IMG/VR virus record: IMGVR_UViG_3300009103_000080
Coordinates: 1-37,332 of that record
Reading direction: 5' to 3' (one strand)
DNA from: a virus
DNA: 37,332 bases
The notes below the pieces were generated by a model. The model was not told the origin of the DNA, did no database searches, and saw nothing but the letters and a program-made list of their open reading frames with translations. This document shows, piece by piece, positions 5,657-13,066 of this stretch. Each line of letters starts with the position of its first letter. The stretch's first letter is position 1. The position numbers were made by a program, and so were the translations under genes.

Positions 5657-7268
5657 GAAGGAAGACCGGAACCTTCGCAGATGCGCCAAGGACTTCCTCT
5701 ACTTCTGTCGTTATCTCAAGATAGTCGACAAGAAGGCGCGTCTCGTCGAGTTTAGGCCGAACGACGCCCAAAAGCGTCTGTTCGAGGCCATAAAAAACAA
5801 TCCGTGGGTCTATGATCTCAAGGCACGTCAGCTTGGCGGGACCACGGGTGTTGCGGCCCTCGCCTTCTGGCACGCACTCACCCGCCCTAATTTCCGGGTC
5901 GGGGTCATGGCCCAAAGCCGAGAGGGCGCTGAGCAGATCTTCGAGATCTATAAGCGGTTTTACGACAACCTGCCTGACTGGCTAAGGTTTCCCACAGAGA
6001 AGAGCAACGTCAGGGAGATGATGTTCTTTCACGGCGGGATGATTCGGGTCTTCACCGCGAACAGCCAGAGCGCACGTGGAACCACCTACAACTTCCTCCA
6101 CTGCTCAGAGTTTGCGTTCTACTCCGATGTTGAGAAGACCATCCAGTCCGCTTTTCAAACGGCCACACCAGACGCCATTGTGGTCATGGAGACGACCGCC
6201 AACGGCATGGGCCACGCGCATGACCTGTGGCACGACAAGAATGGCTACACCAAGCTCTTCATGCCGTGGACGCTGGCAGAGGAGTACGCCCTTCCGAAGT
6301 CACCATCGGTGCTCAAGGGGAAGAAGATCCCCGCCCGGTGGGGCGAGTATAGAAAGGAGCATGGGCTCACCAAGCAGCAACTGTGGTGGGCGTACAACAC
6401 CTTCAGCACCAAGTGCGGGCGCAACTGGAACACGTTCCACCAGGAGTATCCGGTTACTGCTGAGCTGGCGTTTATCACCAGCGGTGAGCGCTTCTTCGAC
6501 TGCATCTTTCCGCACGTGCGCGCAGTGGCTGGGTACAGGCAGTATGCCGAGCCGCAGAAGTACCACATCTATGCTATGGGTGTGGACACCGCCTCGGGGT
6601 CTCCATCGGGCGACTATTCGACATGGTGCGTTCTCGACATCACGGACAAGCTAAAGCCGGTATGCGTATCTACATTCTACGGACGCCTCTCACCAAGCGA
6701 GTTTGGCGCCAGGGTGCTCAAGGAGGCCAAGAGGTTCGACGCCCTTGTGTGCCCAGAGGCAAACACCTATGGGTTAAGCATCATCGAGTACCTCATCGAA
6801 AAGAGCTACGCAAACCTCTACCGCCGAACCAAGTTCGACAAGATGGCCAACAGGTGGCGTGAGGAGCTTGGGTTTGTCACCACCGTGGCAACGCGGCCGG
6901 TCCTTCTTAGCCGCCTCCATCGATTCATATCTGACAAGAGCCTGGCCATTAACGACGACCGGATGAAGGCTGAGATCAATACCTTCATTTATAACGCCAA
7001 GGGCAAGCCGGAGGCGGAACGTGGGCGCCATGATGACATGGTCTTTGCCTGGGCTCTTGCTCTTGCTGCTATCGATCAGATCGACGTTGTGCGTGACGAT
7101 GTGATGTCCAAGCGGCCGGACTCGATTACCGATCTCTTGGCATTCGAGCAAGCAACGGGTACGCTCTATCGCGACACGTGGGGGCGTAGTGACACGGACA
7201 CGCTTGATGTGCTATCGCACCCACAGTTTATGCCGAAAGGCAGCCCCGCCAAGATTCCAGGGCGTTAA
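5634..7268 (+). CDS. Terminase large subunit
   Basis: 544 residues; the motor that pumps DNA into the prohead and cuts concatemers. The ATPase part has a Walker A-like KARQLGGTT (about 63-71), a Walker B-type FLHCSEFAFY (about 153-162) and the coupling motif METTANG (about 184-190). The RNase H-like nuclease part has GVDTAS (about 315), CPEANTYG (about 372) and RGRHDDMVFA (about 463), giving the three acidic metal-binding sites. The GTG start at 5634 overlaps the small-subunit gene by 23 bp. The length and motif order are normal for the family. Confidence 0.92.
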   Translation: MTRPGLIKKEDRNLRRCAKDFLYFCRYLKIVDKKARLVEFRPNDAQKRLFEAIKNNPWVYDLKARQLGGTTGVAALAFWHALTRPNFRVGVMAQSREGAEQIFEIYKRFYDNLPDWLRFPTEKSNVREMMFFHGGMIRVFTANSQSARGTTYNFLHCSEFAFYSDVEKTIQSAFQTATPDAIVVMETTANGMGHAHDLWHDKNGYTKLFMPWTLAEEYALPKSPSVLKGKKIPARWGEYRKEHGLTKQQLWWAYNTFSTKCGRNWNTFHQEYPVTAELAFITSGERFFDCIFPHVRAVAGYRQYAEPQKYHIYAMGVDTASGSPSGDYSTWCVLDITDKLKPVCVSTFYGRLSPSEFGARVLKEAKRFDALVCPEANTYGLSIIEYLIEKSYANLYRRTKFDKMANRWREELGFVTTVATRPVLLSRLHRFISDKSLAINDDRMKAEINTFIYNAKGKPEAERGRHDDMVFAWALALAAIDQIDVVRDDVMSKRPDSITDLLAFEQATGTLYRDTWGRSDTDTLDVLSHPQFMPKGSPAKIPGR

Positions 7269-7281
7269 AGGAGAGGGATAA

Positions 7282-8271
7282 ATGGGCATCCTGAGCGAAG
7301 AGAAGGCGCAAGAGTTGATTTCAAAGATCGACAGCGATGGCTTGTCTGATGCAGAGGTGTCCCCGTCTGACCCACCGCTGGACGTAAAACAAGGTGAAAC
7401 CGAGGCCCCTGAGAGGGTCGAAGAGAAGGCCGAGGCTGTTGAGACAGATGTTGCGGAGGTACCGCAGCAGGTTGAGGCGGCCAAGGCTGAAACCGGCAAT
7501 GGCGAAGGTCAGGAGGTTTCCGATTCATCCGACGGCGATGATGATGGGAAGTCTGATCTACCGGGCCACCGCGTACCGTATAAGCGGTTTAAGAGCGTTC
7601 TGGACTCTAAGAATAGATTCCGAGAAGAGAGCGTTGAAGCGAAGGCGCAACTAGACGCCTTCAAAAGGCAGATGGAGGTGATGCGCAACGAGGTTGCCGC
7701 ACTTCGCAATCTGCAACCCGCCAAGCCGGCTGAACCTGCGAAGAGCGAAGCTGATGAGATTGATGCGGAGCTTGCCCGACTATTGGGCGACTCTGGCCAT
7801 GAAGGTCCGTCGATAGACAAGCGTGCCGTGAATGAAAGGGCCGCGCTTGAGAAGCGAATTTACGACCTTGAGCGTGAGCGTGAGCGATCGCGTCTTGAGT
7901 CAGAGGTTCGACAGATGACGGGCAAGTACACATCAATTCCAGAAAAGGAGCTTCAGCAGGTTCTACTACATGCCGTTTCGCGAGATCCAACAGTCAGTTT
8001 GCTTGACGTCGCGGAGCAGTACGTAACGTGGAAGACCGGAATCGAAGAGGCGGCCATAGCCAGGCATCTCAAGGAGAACCCTGGCTCAACTGTCCAAGAG
8101 GCGGTCGAGGCAGCAGGGGCATCATCCGATGTTCCGCCTCGGCCAGCCAGAACCGGTACGGGTGCGGCGCGTGCATCGGCAGGTCAGCAGACGAAGATTG
8201 GGACGATCAAAGAGGGATCTACGGCGCTCATGAGGGCGCTTAGGGATGGCTCTATCAATCTCTTCGGCTGA
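7282..8271 (+). CDS. Capsid scaffolding protein
   Basis: 329 residues. The first 95 are very acidic, with repeated Glu-rich segments and a DSSDGDDDG run. Then comes GHRVPYKRFKSVLDSKNRFREE, a pattern I know from phage scaffold proteins, followed by a long coiled coil (about 105-230), a small helical domain and a C-terminal Ala/Gly/Arg region. The position directly before the capsid gene is the standard scaffold position. It would be lost from mature virions. The ribosome-binding site GGAGAGGG is good. Confidence 0.75.
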   Translation: MGILSEEKAQELISKIDSDGLSDAEVSPSDPPLDVKQGETEAPERVEEKAEAVETDVAEVPQQVEAAKAETGNGEGQEVSDSSDGDDDGKSDLPGHRVPYKRFKSVLDSKNRFREESVEAKAQLDAFKRQMEVMRNEVAALRNLQPAKPAEPAKSEADEIDAELARLLGDSGHEGPSIDKRAVNERAALEKRIYDLERERERSRLESEVRQMTGKYTSIPEKELQQVLLHAVSRDPTVSLLDVAEQYVTWKTGIEEAAIARHLKENPGSTVQEAVEAAGASSDVPPRPARTGTGAARASAGQQTKIGTIKEGSTALMRALRDGSINLFG

Positions 8272-8284
8272 ATAGGAGGGGCGC

Positions 8285-9682
8285 ATGCCCGCCACATTAG
8301 ACACCATTGAGGGTATCCTAAAAGACTACTATATTGGTCCTCTTCAGGAGCAATTGAATAATGAAATCATGTGCTTGCAGATGTTCGAGAAGGCCACTGT
8401 TTCGTGGTCTGGTCGGCAGGCGCTGATCCCGGTCCACATTAGCCGTAACGATGGCGTCAACTATGGCGTCGAGTCGTTTACCGGCCCGCCTGGGAACCTG
8501 CCCCCCGCTGGAGATCAGGGAACTGTGCAGTTGAGCGTGACCGCCAGCTACCTGTATGGCTCGTTCGCCATCACCGGTCAGGCCATCGCGTCGGCCGCCA
8601 AGGGCGGCGCGGGGGCGTTTGTTGGCTCCCTTGAGATGGAGATGGATAAGCTCAAGGACGATGTTCGAAACCGTGCAGACCAGGCGTGTGTCTCTGGTGG
8701 ACTCGTTGTCGGGTTCTGTAACGACAAGGACTACGCCAACCCAGGCGCTGCTGTTTCAACACAGTTCCGTGGCGATTTTCTGAAGATTGGCCGCCTGCTC
8801 GCAACGCACGGTGCGGTTCCCGTTGAATGCACGCAGCTGTCGAACGGGACGCTTACCGGGGATGCGAACAGCTACACGGTCATAAGTCCAGGCGGCGTCA
8901 CCATCACCGCCATCGACCCTGTTGCCGGGACGATTGAGCTGGATAGCGGCGCACCATTCACCTTCAACGCAGTTCCTGGCGGCTATGGGATCGGTATCCA
9001 GATCGAACTAGGAACCGGTTGGACAGGGGACGTGGATGTGCAGTCCGAGGCAACCGGGATGTACTCGAACCTCGGCTCGACGGGGCACTTTGGGGTCCCG
9101 CGCGACGGCGACCCCTTTGGTAACCCGGCCGCAGTGCCGCCTGTCGCCCCATCACCGACGTCTCGGCTTCAGTCCATCGTGTTCACAGGCGATGTTGGCG
9201 TAGCCGGTGGCATTAACCATGGCCAGGCAGTCGACGTTACGTTGAACCGGATGCAGGACGTCCTGGACGACTTGAACGATCTTAGTGGTGCAGACCCGGA
9301 TGTCATCCTTGTGCATCCGTCCATGCGCTCTAAGTACATGGGCCTTCTTACTGGCTCGTTCAGTGCGACTGGCGTCATCAATAGCAGTGGCGAGAAGGCG
9401 ACGGCCGGCGACGGCGGCTTCCTCGGGCTTAGCTATGGCGGCATTAAGATCAAGACGAGCCGACACGTTGGCCGGGGCCTTGCCCTGTTCCTCACCACCA
9501 AGACCTGGAAGATGGCTGTCTTGGATTCGGGGAAATTCGCCGACCTCGACGGCAGCGTTCTCGATCGCGTTCCGGGCAATGATGCGTGGGGTGGATTCTA
9601 CAAGTGGTACTACGACCACTACTGCTTCCGGCCCAACGCCAACGCTGTCCTTTGCGGGCTACTTGCTGGGGCCTGGACCTAG
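8285..9682 (+). CDS. Major capsid protein (HK97-like fold expected)
   Basis: 465 residues. The N-terminus LDTIEGILKDYYIGPLQEQLN and the following GRQALIPVHISRN...GVESF region match a capsid family found next to this kind of portal and scaffold. A later segment (DVILVHPSMRSKYMGLL) and a C-terminal KTWKMAVLDSGKFADLDGSV are typical P-domain and A-domain parts. Residues about 180-295 look like an extra beta-rich insertion (many Gly/Thr/Val, TVISPGGVTITAID) placed between them, probably surface exposed. The start has AGGAGGGG upstream. Translation should be strong. Confidence 0.85.
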   Translation: MPATLDTIEGILKDYYIGPLQEQLNNEIMCLQMFEKATVSWSGRQALIPVHISRNDGVNYGVESFTGPPGNLPPAGDQGTVQLSVTASYLYGSFAITGQAIASAAKGGAGAFVGSLEMEMDKLKDDVRNRADQACVSGGLVVGFCNDKDYANPGAAVSTQFRGDFLKIGRLLATHGAVPVECTQLSNGTLTGDANSYTVISPGGVTITAIDPVAGTIELDSGAPFTFNAVPGGYGIGIQIELGTGWTGDVDVQSEATGMYSNLGSTGHFGVPRDGDPFGNPAAVPPVAPSPTSRLQSIVFTGDVGVAGGINHGQAVDVTLNRMQDVLDDLNDLSGADPDVILVHPSMRSKYMGLLTGSFSATGVINSSGEKATAGDGGFLGLSYGGIKIKTSRHVGRGLALFLTTKTWKMAVLDSGKFADLDGSVLDRVPGNDAWGGFYKWYYDHYCFRPNANAVLCGLLAGAWT

Positions 9683-9685
9683 CAG

Positions 9686-9928
9686 GTGAGTGACCTCCAC
9701 GGCGCCCTCGAACTCCTCCTTTTGCTTGGCGGGGTCGCTGTGGAGGTCCAGCTGGTTAGGTTTTTGTCTACCCAGCGAAGGCTGAGAGAGCGAGAGCTAG
9801 ACCTCCTCTCTCAGCCTTCTAATCAAGATCAGATGCCGTCTCAGATGATGGAGGAACTCTATGGTTTTCCTAGCACCGCTACTGGCACCGGGGGCCCTTT
9901 CAACGGGGGCGACTACAGGGGCGGGTAG
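9686..9928 (+). CDS. Small protein with N-terminal hydrophobic helix (tentative)
   Basis: 80 residues from a GTG four bases after the capsid stop, without a clear ribosome-binding site. It has a hydrophobic helix at about 5-25, a charged helix (RRLRERELDLL) and a Gly-rich end. The 14-bp perfect hairpin at 9777-9819 lies inside the frame, so the reading frame may be incidental to a regulatory RNA structure. It overlaps the next gene by 68 bp. Function unknown. Confidence 0.4.
   Translation: MSDLHGALELLLLLGGVAVEVQLVRFLSTQRRLRERELDLLSQPSNQDQMPSQMMEELYGFPSTATGTGGPFNGGDYRGG
9777..9819 (+). other. Perfect 14-bp hairpin downstream of the capsid gene
   Basis: GAAGGCTGAGAGAG (9777-9790) and its exact reverse complement (9806-9819) flank a 15-nt loop. 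There is no proper T run after it (TAATC follows), so it is not a textbook terminator. A stable hairpin about 95 nt after the capsid stop could protect the capsid mRNA from 3' decay, or partly stop transcription so that capsid is made in excess over portal. Confidence 0.65.
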
Positions 9929-10514
9929 CTACGCTCTGCAAGCCGGTGGCCAGCAGGCCATGGGTGAGTTCAGTAGGCCAGCGGGTGGCACTTATCTTGA
10001 GGAGGGCCCAAACCCCTACCCACCAGGAACGCAAGAGTATGCGCGTGAAGAGAGGCGTCGGGCAGCAGCGCAGCAGCAGCGCGAACTGTCGCAGCAGCAA
10101 GACGCATCAGCGCGCTACGCCGCAGGCCTCGCGCTCGGCGCTGCCGGTGGCTTCGCCGGACTCGGGGGCCAGGGTCAGGCATCGATGGGAACAGGAGCAG
10201 GCCGAGCCCAGGCAGGAAACCCAATGACGGCGCTCTACGAGGGTCCTGCCGGCATCGAGTTCACCACCGGAGAGGCTTACGGCTTTGGGGCCAGTGGGCG
10301 CGGCTCAAAGAAGACGGCCGAGGGCATGATGCCTGGCGGTGAGGGCGGAAGCCTCAAGAGCCTGGGGGACAAGATGTTCCGAGGCTCCACACCCATAGAT
10401 CAGCCCCAGACGCCAGGCCTTCCTGGCGGCCTTCTTGGCTCCGAGGCGGGCATTCCAGAGGGGCCTGAGCTTGCCAGCTTCGACCCTGATATGTTTGCGG
10501 GGCTGTGGGCTTGA
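9861..10514 (+). CDS. Gly/Ala/Gln-rich virion-type hypothetical protein
   Basis: 217 residues with a good GGAGG before the ATG. It has a hydrophobic Ala/Gly/Leu start (about 1-30), a charged Gln-rich helix (RREERRRAAAQQQRELSQQQ, about 62-83), then a long Gly-rich low-complexity part and an acidic end. The composition resembles small internal or head-assembly proteins that sit near the portal gene. Its stop overlaps the portal start (TGATG). The family is not recognised. Confidence 0.55.
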   Translation: MVFLAPLLAPGALSTGATTGAGSYALQAGGQQAMGEFSRPAGGTYLEEGPNPYPPGTQEYAREERRRAAAQQQRELSQQQDASARYAAGLALGAAGGFAGLGGQGQASMGTGAGRAQAGNPMTALYEGPAGIEFTTGEAYGFGASGRGSKKTAEGMMPGGEGGSLKSLGDKMFRGSTPIDQPQTPGLPGGLLGSEAGIPEGPELASFDPDMFAGLWA

Positions 10515-12421
10515 TGGCAGAAGAATACCCAGACGACATCGGGTCTAAGATTGAGGACTCGCGCACCGACAAGGTGTCCCTCAACAGGATATGGGACCTG
10601 TGTACTTTGTTCCTGGAGGGTCGCCAGTGGCTAGATCTCACAAAGGGCGGCTTTGTCCCACCCGGCGCTCGCCAAGACGGACTACAGCGCCAGACTGTCA
10701 ACCTGCTCCTGAACGTCTACAGAAACATCCTGTCCCGGCTTACGCTGAGCTATCCGTCAGTCGCTGTTGTGCCGGCGAGCCCAAGCAACGCAGATATCGT
10801 GAAGGCGAAGACGTCGGAGGTTGTTCTAAGGTACTACTGGTCCAACTCTGACATCGAAGACGTTCTGCATGTTGCCATCCAATGGCTCTTGGTGACCGGC
10901 TCGACGGCGCTTCATACGTTCTATGACGGGTCAGACGATCGCGTTCACACGGAGGCGATCAGCCCATACGACCTCTTCTTCGAAAAGGATGTGACGTCCG
11001 CAGACGAGTCAAGGTGGGTTGCGATCAGGTCCTTTCATGTAGAGAAAGACCTGAAGGAGGCATACCCGGACCACGCCGATGTCATCAGCACAACCTCCGG
11101 GTCGACAGAGCCCGTTGCCTACGACCTGCACACCGTCCCCGACGACCGGGTCGAAGTGTACGAGATCTATTGGCGCGACGGCCGCCATGCGATCGTTACC
11201 GGGTCAACGTATCTGTTTCGCGGTGAGTGGAAGATTGGGAGCTTCCCGATCCAGTTCATTCGGTACACAGAGATACCGGGGAGGCTGTGGGGCCTTGGCC
11301 TGATGCAGCCTTTGCTCGACCTACAGCGCTTGTACAATGAGCAGCGCACTCAGGTCGTTCATAACGTTAAGCTCATGGGCAACCCGAAGTGGGCCATACC
11401 CAAGACCTCTGGCATCAACGCACAGTCGATGACCAATAAGCCGGGGGAGAAGATCTTCTATAACCCTGCCGGTGGCGCACCGCAGCAGATTCAACCGGTC
11501 CCGCTTCCTAGCTACGTGCTCGACAGCATCACTCGCACACAGGCAGAGATGCATGATGTGGCCGGGATTCATTCGGTCACCATGGGCAAGCGTGCTGTGG
11601 GAGTTAGCTCTGGCCGCGCCATGGAGGTGCTCACAAGCCAAGACACGTCCCAGCTCCAAGAGACGCAGACGAACATCGAGCGGGCAATCCGCGACATGTC
11701 AGTGGTGGTTCTCGAACTGATGAAGCGCTACTACACAGAGCCAAAGATGGTCAGGATGCTGGACCACATGGGCAAGGTTGCGTTTGAGGCGATCGATTCA
11801 ACGAAGCTCGTTGACGAGCCGGAGGTGTTCATCGAGGCCGGCTCGGCGTTCAGGTTCGAGTCTCGGGACAGGGATAAGTATGTCCTCGACCTGTTTGGCG
11901 CTGGTCTGATCGATCCTGAAACGGCCATGCAGGAGCTGTCGTTTAGGACTGGAAACGCATTTGTCACCGACAAGGTCGAGGCGATGGCGCATGGCCTCAA
12001 GCTCCTAGAGGCAGCAAAGCGCGGATACGAGATTGAGATCTTTACGAGTGACGACGTCTCCGCGATGCTCAAGGTGTTCAGGGGTTTTGTGCATACGCCG
12101 GAATACTATGCGCTCGACCCGGAGAGGCAGGTCTACATTAGAGACGTTGTGGTTGCACTTGAGCACCCAATGGCCACGGACATGCAATTCCAGCAGGCCG
12201 AGGCCATGAGTAAGGTGTTCCCAAGGCAGCCAGGGCCGCAGTCCAATCTCAACCAGCAGGTTGGAAACATGATCGCCGTCGGGTCCCCACAGACGCAGGG
12301 ACAGATGGCGCAGGAGTCGATGGACCGCGCCGGCCAGGTGGCGAACATGGAGTCGGCCCAGTCGGCTATGGCGGCTGGACAGGAGGCCATGATTAGTCCG
12401 GTCTTCGGGGGTATGGGATGA
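10514..12421 (+). CDS. Portal protein
   Basis: 635 residues from the ATG that overlaps the upstream stop; three more residues from a GTG at 10505 are possible. The dodecameric portal is the DNA entry and exit channel of the head. The pattern is that of P22-like or podoviral portals: an N-terminal FLEGRQWLD segment, RQTVNLLLNVYRNILSRL, a wing with ISPYDLFFEKDV, a QRLYNEQRTQ helix, the SSGRAMEVLTSQDTSQLQET region, and a Gln/Met-rich C-terminal tail (about 560-635). Length is normal. It is directly followed by the adaptor gene. Confidence 0.87.
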   Translation: MAEEYPDDIGSKIEDSRTDKVSLNRIWDLCTLFLEGRQWLDLTKGGFVPPGARQDGLQRQTVNLLLNVYRNILSRLTLSYPSVAVVPASPSNADIVKAKTSEVVLRYYWSNSDIEDVLHVAIQWLLVTGSTALHTFYDGSDDRVHTEAISPYDLFFEKDVTSADESRWVAIRSFHVEKDLKEAYPDHADVISTTSGSTEPVAYDLHTVPDDRVEVYEIYWRDGRHAIVTGSTYLFRGEWKIGSFPIQFIRYTEIPGRLWGLGLMQPLLDLQRLYNEQRTQVVHNVKLMGNPKWAIPKTSGINAQSMTNKPGEKIFYNPAGGAPQQIQPVPLPSYVLDSITRTQAEMHDVAGIHSVTMGKRAVGVSSGRAMEVLTSQDTSQLQETQTNIERAIRDMSVVVLELMKRYYTEPKMVRMLDHMGKVAFEAIDSTKLVDEPEVFIEAGSAFRFESRDRDKYVLDLFGAGLIDPETAMQELSFRTGNAFVTDKVEAMAHGLKLLEAAKRGYEIEIFTSDDVSAMLKVFRGFVHTPEYYALDPERQVYIRDVVVALEHPMATDMQFQQAEAMSKVFPRQPGPQSNLNQQVGNMIAVGSPQTQGQMAQESMDRAGQVANMESAQSAMAAGQEAMISPVFGGMG

Positions 12422-13059
12422 CGCCGTTGCAGGTCAGTGAGCTGTTCAGGCTCTACATTGATGAGCCAGACCAGACGTTCATAAGCGACGCCAACATAGA
12501 GACGTTCCTTAGCGCCGGATACCGGGAGTTTAGGGAGTTCGTCACGGACATTGACCCGTACGTGTTCCTTGGCGCAGAGCCCGTCACCTTCAGCGGACGA
12601 ACCTTCGGTCTCGACCCTGTGTTTCTTGGCCCTGCCCCGACCGCTGCCTTTGGGCGCATGCTGAGACTCGTCGCCGTTGTTCGCGACACACCAGAGACGT
12701 TTATGCTGAACATCGTTCAGTCGCCAGAGGCGCTGGCGATGACGCCATCGGGTTGTTTCTGGAGCGCAGACCAGCTCATGTTCTCTGCGCCGCTATCCGG
12801 CGATTGGCAGGTGCTATACCTCGGGGATCCAGACATTACATGGACGAACAGCCCAGGGCCGGCAACCCCGTTCCTGGACGACCTCACGAGCTTTCACGAT
12901 GTCATAGCGCTGCTTGCCTATAAGCAGTACGCGATCATGGACGTCGCCAACAATGAGCAGCTCTTGCAGCAGCTTCAATTCAGGCTGCCAAAGCTAGAGC
13001 AGTACATACGAGAGAGGACATCCGCCGGACCTTCGTACGTTCAACTTGTGACATTGTAG
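12418..13059 (+). CDS. Head-tail adaptor (portal-binding connector) protein
   Basis: 213 residues. The N-terminus LFRLYIDEPDQTFISDANIETFLSAGYREFREFV is helical and follows the pattern of podoviral gp4/tail-tube-A-like adaptors, where an early helix pair contacts the portal. A beta-rich middle part follows, then a helical C-terminus (about 165-205, LLAYKQYAIMDVANNEQLLQQLQFRLPKLEQYI). The ATG overlaps the portal stop (ATGA). The position between portal and nozzle genes supports the role. A more exact homologue cannot be named. Confidence 0.65.
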   Translation: MTPLQVSELFRLYIDEPDQTFISDANIETFLSAGYREFREFVTDIDPYVFLGAEPVTFSGRTFGLDPVFLGPAPTAAFGRMLRLVAVVRDTPETFMLNIVQSPEALAMTPSGCFWSADQLMFSAPLSGDWQVLYLGDPDITWTNSPGPATPFLDDLTSFHDVIALLAYKQYAIMDVANNEQLLQQLQFRLPKLEQYIRERTSAGPSYVQLVTL

Positions 13060-13066
13060 GTGCTGA

